Assembly (NCBI RefSeq): GCF_016862935.1
Contig: NZ_BONX01000004.1
Location: 368,580 to 432,579, forward strand
Direction: 5' to 3'
Origin: Plantactinospora mayteni
GTDB taxonomy: Bacteria; Actinomycetota; Actinomycetes; Mycobacteriales; Micromonosporaceae
DNA length: 64,000 nucleotides
Both the position numbers and the translations under genes were made by a program. The notes under the pieces are model-generated. The model searched no databases, was not told the DNA's origin, and saw only the letters and a program-made list of their open reading frames with translations. The first letter of the stretch is position 1, and each line of letters starts with the position of its first letter. This document shows, piece by piece, positions 1-9,200 of this stretch.

Positions 1-2394
1 GCCGCCGATGTACAGCTCGCCGGCCAGCCCCACCGGACGGGGCCGGCCGCGGGGGTCCAGCACCGCCACCCGGGTGTTGCTGATCGGGGTCCCGATGGTC
101 ACCGGCCCGGCGGGGCTGAGTTCGGCCGCAGTGGACCAGATCGTGGTCTCCGTCGGCCCGTACACGTTGAGCACCCGGGCACCGGTCGCGTGCAACTGTT
201 CGGCGAGCGGGGCGGACAGCGGCTCACCGCCGCACAGGACGGTACGGCCGACGAGTCGCCCCTTCGCGGCGGGTGCGGCGAGCCGCCACGTCGTCGGCGT
301 GGCCTGCACGGCGGACACGTCCGCGTCGTCGATCAGTTCGACCAGCGCGTCGGGGCTGGCCCGCAGCTCGTCCGCGGCGACCACGACCCGGCCGCCCACC
401 GACAGCGGCAGGAACAACTCCAGCGCGGAGATGTCGAACGCGAACGTGGTGAGCCACATCATGCTGGTGGTGCTGTCCATGTCCAGCTCGGTGGCGAAGT
501 GCCGGACAACGTTGGCGAGGTTCCGATGGGTCAGCACCACGCCCTTCGGTCGACCGGTCGAGCCCGACGTGTAGATGAGGTACGCCGGGGCTTCCGGGTC
601 CAACCCGGAGAACGTGGGTAGCCGGTCGAGTGAGGTGAGTTTCCCGAACGCCGGTACCGGTAGCACGGTGCGACCGGCGGCGCAGCCTTCCGGCGGGTCG
701 CCGATCACGACGCGGCAGTCCGCGTCGGTGAGCTGCTCGACGAGCCGGGCGGGCGGATGGTCGGGATCCAGTGGCAGGTACGCCGCGCCGGCCGCCCAGA
801 CCCCGAGCGCGGCAGCCGCCACCGGGGCACCGCGCGGCGCGGCGATCGCGACAACCGACCCTGGCCCGGCACCGAGGTCGGCCAACTTGCCGGCGGTCGC
901 GGCGCCGGCCCGGAGGAGCTGGGCGTACGTCACCGGCCTGCCGCCCTCGACGACGGCCGTCGCGGCAGGGTGCCGGCGAGCCACCGCGTCCACCATGCCG
1001 AGCACCGTGCCCGGTTCCGGCCACGCCACGGCCGTGCGGTTGGCGTCGGCGACCAGCCGGCGGTCCGCGGCGGTACGCAGGTCGAAGTCGCCCAGCGGCC
1101 TCGTCGGGTCGGCTGCGGCCTGTGTCAGCACCACGTCGAGCCGCTCCAGGAACGTCCGCGCGAGGCTCGGGTCGTACGCCTCGGTGCTGGCCAGGAGATA
1201 CGCGACGGTCTGCGCGCCGATCCGGGCCACCGTAAGCTCCAGGTCGAAGCGGCTGAGCCCGGTCGACACGTCCCGGATGCGCGACCCGGCACCGACCGGC
1301 TCCGGATCCGGCGCTCCCGGGCGGAAGTTGAACAGGCAGCGGACCAGCCGGTTGCGCCACCAACTCGGATCGGCGCCGGCCGTGCCGACGTGGCCCCGGG
1401 CGAGTACCTCGAACGGCACCGGCCCGTGCTCGATGGGGTCGACCATCAGCCGGGTCACCCGGGCCACCAACGTCTCGAACGGCATCGCGGCGGCGAGCGT
1501 CACCCGCAACGGAAGCGTCGCGACGTGGTAGCCGACCGCGCCACCCCCGGCGGCGGTACTTCCGGCACGGGTGTCCATCATGACCCCGACCAGCGCGTCG
1601 TCCGCCGCGCCATGCCCGCGCAGGGTGGCGTAGTAGGCGGACAGCAGCACGATCGCGTCGGTCGTGTGGCATCGGCGACGCAGCGTCGCCAGGGCCTGTA
1701 CCGCCTCGTCGGCCATCGGCCGTTCCACGAGATGGCCGGCGAAGGTGGGTGGGCCGACCGGGTCCTGTGCACCCTCCAGGCGCATTCCCGCCGAGTCGTG
1801 GCCGGCGACGTGGTCCCGCCAGAACCGCAACGCCTGCGGTGGCACCGTCGCCGGTGGCAGCTCGATCGGTGGCGGCAGGGTGGGCGGTTCACCGTCGGCG
1901 GCGATCGCCTCGTACGCCTGCCCCAACTCGTCGACGAGCACCCGCAGGCTCGCCGCGTCGATCACGATGTGGTGGGCGACCAGGCAGACGATCTGCCGGT
2001 GGGGACCGACGGCGAACAGGCCGACCCGGAGCAGCGGGGGCTCGTCCAGGGTGAACGGGGCGGCGGCGTACGCCCGCAGGTCCGCCTCGACCGTCTCGGG
2101 TGTGCTGCCGTACACATCGAGTTCGAGCGGTACGTCGGCGTCGGTGGGTCGTCGCACCGGCACCCCGTCAACGGCCGAAAACGACGTACGCAGGCTCGCG
2201 TGCCGCCGCACCAACCAGTTCAGGGCTTCCCGCAGCGGCCACCAGCGGGGCGGGCGGTCGAACTCGATGGCCAGCGCCACGTTGGACACCGCCCGGTCCG
2301 GGACCAGTTGGTGCAGCAGCCACAGTGCTTCGGTCCCGGGGTCCAACGCGACGCCGTCGAGGGGCGGCGGCGCGCTGTCGGGGGCGGCGGTCAC
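1..2394 (-). CDS. NRPS module, N-terminal part (C-A, cut by window edge)
   Basis: Nonribosomal peptide synthetase that starts at a GTG at 2394, overlapping the TGA of the thioesterase in a GTGA junction, and runs off the left edge after 798 codons. A condensation domain fills about residues 10-430 and an adenylation domain follows (YTSGSTGRPKG, YGPTETT). The condensation active-site motif reads HHIVIDA, with both His and Asp present but the usual final Gly replaced by Ala. The specificity residues I can place read D-I-L-Q-L-G-V-I-W, one change from the published glycine signature DILQLGLIWK, so glycine is the likely substrate. It is the last gene seen of the minus-strand assembly-line operon. 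Its carrier domain and any later modules lie outside the window. Confidence 0.93.
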   Translation of the reverse strand, partial: MTAAPDSAPPPLDGVALDPGTEALWLLHQLVPDRAVSNVALAIEFDRPPRWWPLREALNWLVRRHASLRTSFSAVDGVPVRRPTDADVPLELDVYGSTPETVEADLRAYAAAPFTLDEPPLLRVGLFAVGPHRQIVCLVAHHIVIDAASLRVLVDELGQAYEAIAADGEPPTLPPPIELPPATVPPQALRFWRDHVAGHDSAGMRLEGAQDPVGPPTFAGHLVERPMADEAVQALATLRRRCHTTDAIVLLSAYYATLRGHGAADDALVGVMMDTRAGSTAAGGGAVGYHVATLPLRVTLAAAMPFETLVARVTRLMVDPIEHGPVPFEVLARGHVGTAGADPSWWRNRLVRCLFNFRPGAPDPEPVGAGSRIRDVSTGLSRFDLELTVARIGAQTVAYLLASTEAYDPSLARTFLERLDVVLTQAAADPTRPLGDFDLRTAADRRLVADANRTAVAWPEPGTVLGMVDAVARRHPAATAVVEGGRPVTYAQLLRAGAATAGKLADLGAGPGSVVAIAAPRGAPVAAAALGVWAAGAAYLPLDPDHPPARLVEQLTDADCRVVIGDPPEGCAAGRTVLPVPAFGKLTSLDRLPTFSGLDPEAPAYLIYTSGSTGRPKGVVLTHRNLANVVRHFATELDMDSTTSMMWLTTFAFDISALELFLPLSVGGRVVVAADELRASPDALVELIDDADVSAVQATPTTWRLAAPAAKGRLVGRTVLCGGEPLSAPLAEQLHATGARVLNVYGPTETTIWSTAAELSPAGPVTIGTPISNTRVAVLDPRGRPRPVGLAGELYIGG

Positions 2395-3158
2395 CGGACC
2401 GCCCGGGGCGCCGCCGGCAGGTCCCCCGACACCGCGGCGGCGACCTGCGCCGCCAGCGCGTCGCAGGCGTCGTCGAGGAGCCAGTGGCCGCCGTCGACCA
2501 GCCGGACGTCGAGCGGGTGGCTGGTGTGGCGGCGCCAGCCGAGGAACGCGCCGCGCGGACTGCCGTCGGCGCGGCCGAAGGACACGGTCACCGGGATCGG
2601 CAGGGGCAGGTCGGGCTGGTGCCGGTAGCCGGCGAGCCAGGTGAAATCGGCCCGTACGGCCGGCTCGGCGACCTTCTGTAGCCGGGGGTTGCGCCCGAGG
2701 CTCGCCGGTACGCCCCCGGACTCGACCAGTTCCGTCCAGAGCAGGTCGGCCGGCAGGTGGGCGATCCGCCTCGGCCGCCTGGCGATGTCCGGCGCCTCGT
2801 AGGAGACCACCACCAGCCGGAGCGGCAGCGTCGCCGACCGGGCCCGTAGCATCCGGGCCAGTCCGTAGGCGAGCAGTGCGCCGCCGCAGTAGCCGAGCAG
2901 TACGTACGGCTGGTCGAGCCGTCCGGTGATCTCGTCGACGAGTTCCTCGGCCAGGTCCTCGAAGCGAGTACGGGCCGGCTCGTCGAGCCGCGCCTGGCGG
3001 CCCGGCAGGTTCGCCGCCCACACGGACATCCCCTGTGCGGCGGCGGCGCGGCCGAACGGGGCGAGCTGCGCGCAGCCCGCCCCGGCGTGCGGGAACGCGA
3101 AGACCCGCAGGCCGGTGTCGTCGGCCACCGGCAGGAACCAGTCCCGGGCGTCGGTCAC
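2391..3158 (-). CDS. Type II thioesterase with Cys nucleophile
   Basis: Stand-alone alpha/beta-hydrolase thioesterase (255 aa) of the type that clears wrongly loaded carrier proteins or releases intermediates in NRPS/PKS lines. The start is a GTG that overlaps the upstream NRPS stop (GTGA); longer upstream frames are read-through of that gene. It shows the family pattern FPHAGAG near residue 20, LPGRQAR near 50 and a terminal GGHWLL carrying the catalytic His. The nucleophile elbow reads G-Y-C-G-G, so Cys (TGC) sits where GHSMG-type enzymes have Ser. The other thioesterase of this operon has the same change, while the one at 25545-26315 keeps Ser. Confidence 0.92.
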   Translation of the reverse strand: MTDARDWFLPVADDTGLRVFAFPHAGAGCAQLAPFGRAAAAQGMSVWAANLPGRQARLDEPARTRFEDLAEELVDEITGRLDQPYVLLGYCGGALLAYGLARMLRARSATLPLRLVVVSYEAPDIARRPRRIAHLPADLLWTELVESGGVPASLGRNPRLQKVAEPAVRADFTWLAGYRHQPDLPLPIPVTVSFGRADGSPRGAFLGWRRHTSHPLDVRLVDGGHWLLDDACDALAAQVAAAVSGDLPAAPRAVR

Positions 3159-6100
3159 GCCTCCTCCTTCCCGGTCGCGGACGGCGGCGTACGGCCAGCC
3201 AGCCGCGCCGCCAGCAGTGCCGGGGTCGGCGCCTCGAAGATCAGCTCGAAATCGACCGGGTGGCCGAGCGTGGCGCCGAGCCGCTCGGCGAGCCGCATCG
3301 CCAGGAGGGAATGGCCGCCGCTGAGGAAGAAGTTGGACTCCACCGTCAGCCGCGGGTCGTCCAGGACCTCCCGCCACACCTCGACGAGCAGCCGCTCGGT
3401 CGGGTCGTCCGGCATCGGCGCCTCGGGCGCGGCGGCACCGGCCCGCGCCACGGCCGCCGCGACCGCTCGGTAGTCGACCTTGCCGTTGCCGGTGAGCGGC
3501 AGGTCGGGCAGCAGCACGAACCGGCTCGGCACCATCGCCGCCGGCAACCGGGCCGCAAGGTGGTCGTGCAGCCGGACGGTCAACGGCTGATCGGCGGAAC
3601 CGCTGGCGGTGGGGTCGGTCGACACGATCGCCGCGACCAGCCGCTGGTGTCCCGCCGGGTCGGGTTCGGCGATCACGGCGGCGGCCCGCACCTCGGGATG
3701 CCGTTCCAACACCGATTCGACCTCGCCTGGTTCGACCCGGTGACCACGCACCTTGAGCTGCCGGTCGGCGCGGCCGAGATACTCCAGGATCCCGTCGGGG
3801 CGCTGCCGCACCCGGTCACCGGTGCGGTACAGCCGCCCGTGCCGCGGGTCGGTGACGAACCGCTCGGCGGTCAACGGCGGGTCGCCCCGGTAGCCGAGCG
3901 CCACCCCGGTACCGCCGATCCGCAACTCACCCGGCACCCCGACGGGCACGTCCGCGCCGGTGGAGTCGGTGACGTACCCGGTGGTGTTGGAGATCAGGGC
4001 ACCGATCGGTACCGGCTCCGGCACCGGGGAGGTCAGCTCCGTCGCCGTCGACCAGATCGTCGTCTCCGTCGGCCCGTACACGTGGTACAGCCGGCACCCG
4101 GCCGCGAGCAGCTGTTCGGCGAGCGTCGGGGTGAGCGGCTCACCGCCGCTGAGCACCCGCCGGCCCCGCAACCGCTGCCCCAGCACGGGCGCGAGGTGGC
4201 GCCACAGCGTCGGCGTGGCCTGTAGCACGGTGACGTCACGGTCTACGACCAGGTCGAGCAGAGCCCCGGGATCGGCGCGGACCCGATCGGCCGCGACCAC
4301 CACCTCGGCGCCGGTCACCAGCGGCAGGAACAACTCCAGCGCGGAGATGTCGAACGAGAAGGTGGTGCTCCACAGCACGCGGTCGGCCGTGGTCACCGCC
4401 AACTGCTCGCGGAAGTGGTGCACCACGTTGGCGAGGTTGGCGTGCGACACCACCACCCCCTTGGGGCGGCCGGTGGAGCCGGACGTGTAGCTGACGTACG
4501 CGGGATCGTCGCCGGTCGTCGACGACGCCGACAGGGTGCTCGCCAGCCCGGGGCGGGGTGCCGCCGGCAGGTCGACGACGGCCCGGTCGTGGTCGCGGCC
4601 CGCCGGCAGCGGCCGGTCGGCCAGCACCACCCGCACGCCGGAGTCGGCCAGTTGGAAGTCGATCCGCTGCGCCGGGTGCTCCGGCTCCAGCGGCAGGTAC
4701 GCGGCGCCGACCGCCCAGCATCCCAGCGCGCCGGCCGCGAGCTGCTTGCCGCGTTCGCCGTACAGGCCGACGACGTCGCCGCGGCCGACCCCGTGCGCCG
4801 ACAGGTCCGCGGCGACCGCCAGGGCCCCGCGACACAGGTCGTCGTAGGTCCAGTCGTCGATCGCGACCGCCTGCGGTGTCTCCGCCGCCTGCTCGCGGAT
4901 CAGGGTGCCGAGGGTGGCGGCCGGCCAGGTACGCGCGGGCCCCCGGGATGCCGCGCGTTCCCGCTCCCCGTCGGCGTCGCAGTCGACCGATCCGACCGGC
5001 CGGCAGGCGCCGGTCTCGTCCAGCGACTCGTCCAGGGCGATCAGCAACCGCTCCAGCCGAGCCAGCAGGGTCGTCGCGAGCCCGCGGTCGTGGACCTCGG
5101 TGCTGTAGCGGAAGTCGACGGTGAGCCTGTCCGCCTGGAACGAGGCGAGCAGTTCCAGGTCGACCCGGCTCACCGCGGTGTACGCGTCGATGCCGCGCAC
5201 CGGTGCGCCCGCCATCGTCTGGTCGCCGGTGCCGGTGGGCAGGTTGTTGAACGTGTGCCGGAACAGTGGCACCCGCCAGTCCGCCGACCGCACCGGCAGG
5301 GCCGGCTGGATCGCCTCGAACGACGCGTCGCCGTGTTCCAGACCGAGCAGGAACGCGTCGCGGGTGTGCCGGACGAGGGTGGTGAAGCCGGCGGCAAGGT
5401 CCACCGTGACCCGGATCGGCAGGGTGTTGGCGTGGTACCCGACGACGACTTCGGCGGCGGCGCCACGCCGTCCGTTGGCGAGCACCCCGACCACGAGGTC
5501 CGGGCCCGCTCCGTGCTTGACGAGCAGCAGATAGTACGCGGCGAGCAGGACGATGTTGTCGGTGCTGCGGGTGTGGCCGCGCAGTCGGGTGAGGGCCGCG
5601 CGGGCCCGCTCGGACATCTGCCGCTCGACCCGGTCACCGGCGAACGTCGGCCGCACCGGCACCGGCCGCGCGCCGGGCAGCGCGAAGGTGTCCGGGTCGA
5701 CGCCGCGCAGGTGCGCGCACCAGTAGTCCACGGTGGAGTGTTGGGGAGGCGCTTCGAGGTGCACCGGTGCCGGCCCGGCAAGATGCGGTGGCGGGTCCCG
5801 GTCGGCGGCGAAGGCGTCGTAGAGCTGCGTCAGTTCCCGCAGCACGACGACGGCGGTCACCCCGTCGGCGACGATGTGGTGCAGCACCAGGCAGACGACG
5901 TCGCCGGTGGGCAGCACGAGGTGGTGGGCACGCAGCAGCAGCCCGCCCTCGATGTCGAACGGTTCGGCCATCAGCTCGGTGATCTGGGCCGCCAGTCCGT
6001 CGTCGGTGCCGGCGGCGGTGCGCATCGGGACCATGAGGTCGGTCGCCGGCAGGAAGCGCTTGTACAGGGCCGAGCCACTGGCGTGCAGGGTGGCCCGCAG

Positions 6101-6283
6101 CCCGGGGTGTCGCCACACGATGTGGTCGAGGGCAGCTTGCAGCGGTCCCCACCGCAGCCGCCGGTCGAGCCGCAACCCCGCACCGACGTTGCAGATCCCA
6201 CGGCCCGGCGTCAGCCGGTGCAGCATCCACTGCGCGTGCTCCTTGCGGGTGGCGAGGACCTCCGATGGCACGGCGAGCGTCAT
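3155..6283 (-). CDS. NRPS module, C-A-PCP, predicted glycine
   Basis: Complete one-module synthetase of 1042 aa. The ATG at 6283 overlaps the PKS stop (ATGA) and gives a normal N-terminus at the C domain; the open frame further upstream is a shadow of the PKS gene. The C domain covers about residues 10-430 with an intact HHIVADG at 135-141. The A domain follows (YTSGSTGRPKG, FDISALELF, YGPTETT, and GNGKVDY near its end). The PCP carries GGHS with its phosphopantetheine Ser at 992. The readable specificity residues are D-I-L-Q-L-G-V-I-W, the same as in the next module and one change from the glycine signature. There is no epimerisation, methylation or release domain. It most likely takes the acyl chain from the KS-AT-KR-DH module encoded just upstream and adds glycine. 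Confidence 0.95.
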   Translation of the reverse strand: MTLAVPSEVLATRKEHAQWMLHRLTPGRGICNVGAGLRLDRRLRWGPLQAALDHIVWRHPGLRATLHASGSALYKRFLPATDLMVPMRTAAGTDDGLAAQITELMAEPFDIEGGLLLRAHHLVLPTGDVVCLVLHHIVADGVTAVVVLRELTQLYDAFAADRDPPPHLAGPAPVHLEAPPQHSTVDYWCAHLRGVDPDTFALPGARPVPVRPTFAGDRVERQMSERARAALTRLRGHTRSTDNIVLLAAYYLLLVKHGAGPDLVVGVLANGRRGAAAEVVVGYHANTLPIRVTVDLAAGFTTLVRHTRDAFLLGLEHGDASFEAIQPALPVRSADWRVPLFRHTFNNLPTGTGDQTMAGAPVRGIDAYTAVSRVDLELLASFQADRLTVDFRYSTEVHDRGLATTLLARLERLLIALDESLDETGACRPVGSVDCDADGERERAASRGPARTWPAATLGTLIREQAAETPQAVAIDDWTYDDLCRGALAVAADLSAHGVGRGDVVGLYGERGKQLAAGALGCWAVGAAYLPLEPEHPAQRIDFQLADSGVRVVLADRPLPAGRDHDRAVVDLPAAPRPGLASTLSASSTTGDDPAYVSYTSGSTGRPKGVVVSHANLANVVHHFREQLAVTTADRVLWSTTFSFDISALELFLPLVTGAEVVVAADRVRADPGALLDLVVDRDVTVLQATPTLWRHLAPVLGQRLRGRRVLSGGEPLTPTLAEQLLAAGCRLYHVYGPTETTIWSTATELTSPVPEPVPIGALISNTTGYVTDSTGADVPVGVPGELRIGGTGVALGYRGDPPLTAERFVTDPRHGRLYRTGDRVRQRPDGILEYLGRADRQLKVRGHRVEPGEVESVLERHPEVRAAAVIAEPDPAGHQRLVAAIVSTDPTASGSADQPLTVRLHDHLAARLPAAMVPSRFVLLPDLPLTGNGKVDYRAVAAAVARAGAAAPEAPMPDDPTERLLVEVWREVLDDPRLTVESNFFLSGGHSLLAMRLAERLGATLGHPVDFELIFEAPTPALLAARLAGRTPPSATGKEEA

Positions 6284-9200
6284 GTCAGCGGCCCCTCCGC
6301 GATCAGGGCGTCCGCGAACGCCGCCAACGTGGGGTGGTCGAACAGCGTGATGACGCTCAACTGGACGCCGAACTCCGCCTTGACCCGCGACATCAGCTCG
6401 ACCGCGGTGAGCGAGTTGCCACCCCGTTCGAAGAAGTCGTCGTCGACGGCCGGCGACGGCACCCCGAGCACGTCGGTCCAGAGCGCGGCCAGCCTCCCTC
6501 GCACCGGCTCCGCTCCGCTCGGGACAGATCCGGGCGAGACCGGGGTGTCGACCGGGGACGGCGGCACGGCGGGTAGCGGCACGGCGGGTAGCGGCATCGC
6601 GTGGTGCCGCAGGGCAGGTGCCACCGGCACCGGGGTGGACGGCGGTGGCGTACCGGGAATCGCGACCGGACGTCCGGCCTCGTACGGGCGTACCGCCACC
6701 TGGTACGGGTGGCGTCCGCCGAGCAGCGACAGCAGCAGCCGGCCCCCCACCGCCGGGTCGATGCCGTCGACGGCCGGTGGCCGGAGTCCCACTGCTGGAT
6801 CGACGGCGAACTCGGCGGAGTCCACCTGCCGCATCGTGAACCCCTCGAGGTGCGCGAGCGGCTCCCCGTCCGTGCCGTAGATGTCGACGTCGGCGCGGAT
6901 CAGTCCGGACGTGCCGGGACGGTGCCGCACGTGGCTGACGATCGCGGCCGGGAAACGCCGGAAGATCTCGCAGCGCTGGTAGCAGAAGGGCAGGTACGAG
7001 CTGCCCGGGTCGAAGGCCGTGACCACGGCGGTCGCGTTGTCCAACAGCGCCGGGTGCACCGCGAAGTCGGCGACGTCGTCGTGGAACGGCTCGGCGAGCG
7101 CCAACTCGACCAGCAACTCCCCGTCGCGCTCCGGGTCCGCCGTCGTACGTACGACGTTGTCCCACCGCGGTCCGAAGGTGACCACGCCGGTGGTGTCGAC
7201 GTCTTCCGGGGCCGGCTTGCTCAGCCGGTCCCGCAGCGCCGTCAACCGTTCCGGTGGCCGCGGCGTGGCCCCGGTGAGCACGGCGACCGCGCCGGTGGCG
7301 TGCCGTACGGCGGCGCCGTCGGGCAGTTCGGTGGAGTGCACCGTGAACTGCCAGGCGGCATCGCCGGGCTGGAAGGCGACGGTGACCCGGCGCGGACGCG
7401 TCACCACCATCGGGCGCTCGAACGTCACGTCGGTGAGGACGACCCCGGCCGCCTCCTCCGAGGCGGTGAGTGCACCGAAGCCGCGGAGCACAAGGTCGAG
7501 GAACCCGGTGCCCGGCATGACCGCACGCTTGCCGATGCGGTGTTCGTCGACGACCGGCGAGTCCTGGGACACCTCCGTCGTCCAGTCCGTGCCGGTCACG
7601 GGTACCGGTGGCCGGGCCGCCATTCCGGCGGTGTGCCATGCCGGCCAGTTGACGCTCAGCGCGGGCACACCGGTGCGGGACAGCAGGCGGGACAGCGCGT
7701 CTGCGAACGCGTTGCCGGCGGCGTAGTCGCCGCTGCCGATCAGACCGCCCAGCGCCGCGCGGCTGGAGAACGTAACGACGAAGTCGACCGGCGGATGGCC
7801 GCGGAGCACCTCCGCCAGCACGAGCGTGCCGGCCACCTTGGGCCGCAGCACCGCGTCGGCGTCGGCGCGGTTCCGCACCAGCAGCATCCCGTCACCGGCG
7901 ACTCCCGCGAGGTGGACGATCCCCTGTACCGGGCCGTGCTGGGCCCGGACAGTGTCGAACAGCCGGCGCGTCGCCCGCAGGTCGGCGATGTCGCACCGTT
8001 CGACTCGAACGGTCGCGCCCAGCCGTTCGCACTCGGCGATCGCCGCCCGCACCACTTCGGCGCCGGGGTCGCCAGCGTGCGGCAGGCCACGCCGCCCGGC
8101 CAGCACGAGGTGTGGTGCGAGTCCGGTGGCGGCCATCTCCCGGGCCACCGCGAGCCCCAGACCGCCCAGCCCGCCGGTGAGCAGGTAGACGCCCCGCCGG
8201 CGCAGCGCGGCGGCCGGCACGGACGGCTGGTACGGCTGCTCCACCCGTTCCCAGCGGGTCGGCCCGCGCAACGCGACGACGGGTTCTGCCGAACCGGAGA
8301 CGATCTCGGCGGCCAGGTCTTCGTCGGCGAACGGGGTGGCGACGTCGATCAGCCGGCAGGTCAGCCCGGGCGACTCCCGAGCGAGAGTGCGGATCGCGCC
8401 GTGCAGCGTGGCTTTCATCGGATCGAGCGCCTCGACACCGGTGACGTCGACCGACCGGGTGGTGAGGACCAGCACTCCGGTGACGGTGCGGTGGCGCACG
8501 CCCCGCTGCACCAGTGCGGTGAGGCTGTGGAAGGACTCCGCCAGCCCGTCGTCGGCGCGGTCGGGTACCAGCGGTGGCGGCTCGGCGAGTCCCAGACCGT
8601 GTACCAGGAGGCGGGGCGACGCGGCGTGGGCAGCCATCGCCGCCAGGACCAGGTCGAGGTCGCCGAACTGGTCCGGCCGGACCTGGAACTCGCCACCGGT
8701 CTCGGCGTACCCGTTGCCGGTCCGGGCGATCGTGACGCGGTATCCGGCCTGCTGCAACGCCAGTACCGCCGGCCGGCCCACCGTCTCGTCGGCGGGCAGC
8801 AGCGCCAACGCCGACACCCCGCGACCATCGCCACCGGTACCGATGCGCGGCCGTTCCACCCAGGTCAGCCTGCTCAGCGGGGTGACCTGCGGTGCCGCCG
8901 GTTCAACGGCCTGCGGTGCCGCAGGTTCCGGCTGGTGGTCGATCCAGTGCCGGGTGCGTTGGTACCGGTAGGTCGGCAGCGGCAGGCGGCGCACCGGCAC
9001 GTTCCCACGGACGGCGGACCATTCCACCGGGTGACCCTGCGTCCACAGCGTGGCCGCCGCGGCGAGCGCGGAGCGGTGGTCGGCAGTCGGGTCGTCGGTC
9101 CCGGCCGGGCCGACGGGCAGGGTCGCGACCGTGAGCAGGTCCGCGGCGCCGAGCTGCTGGTGTTGGCGGGCCGAGGTGACGAGGGTGTCGCCGGGCCCGA

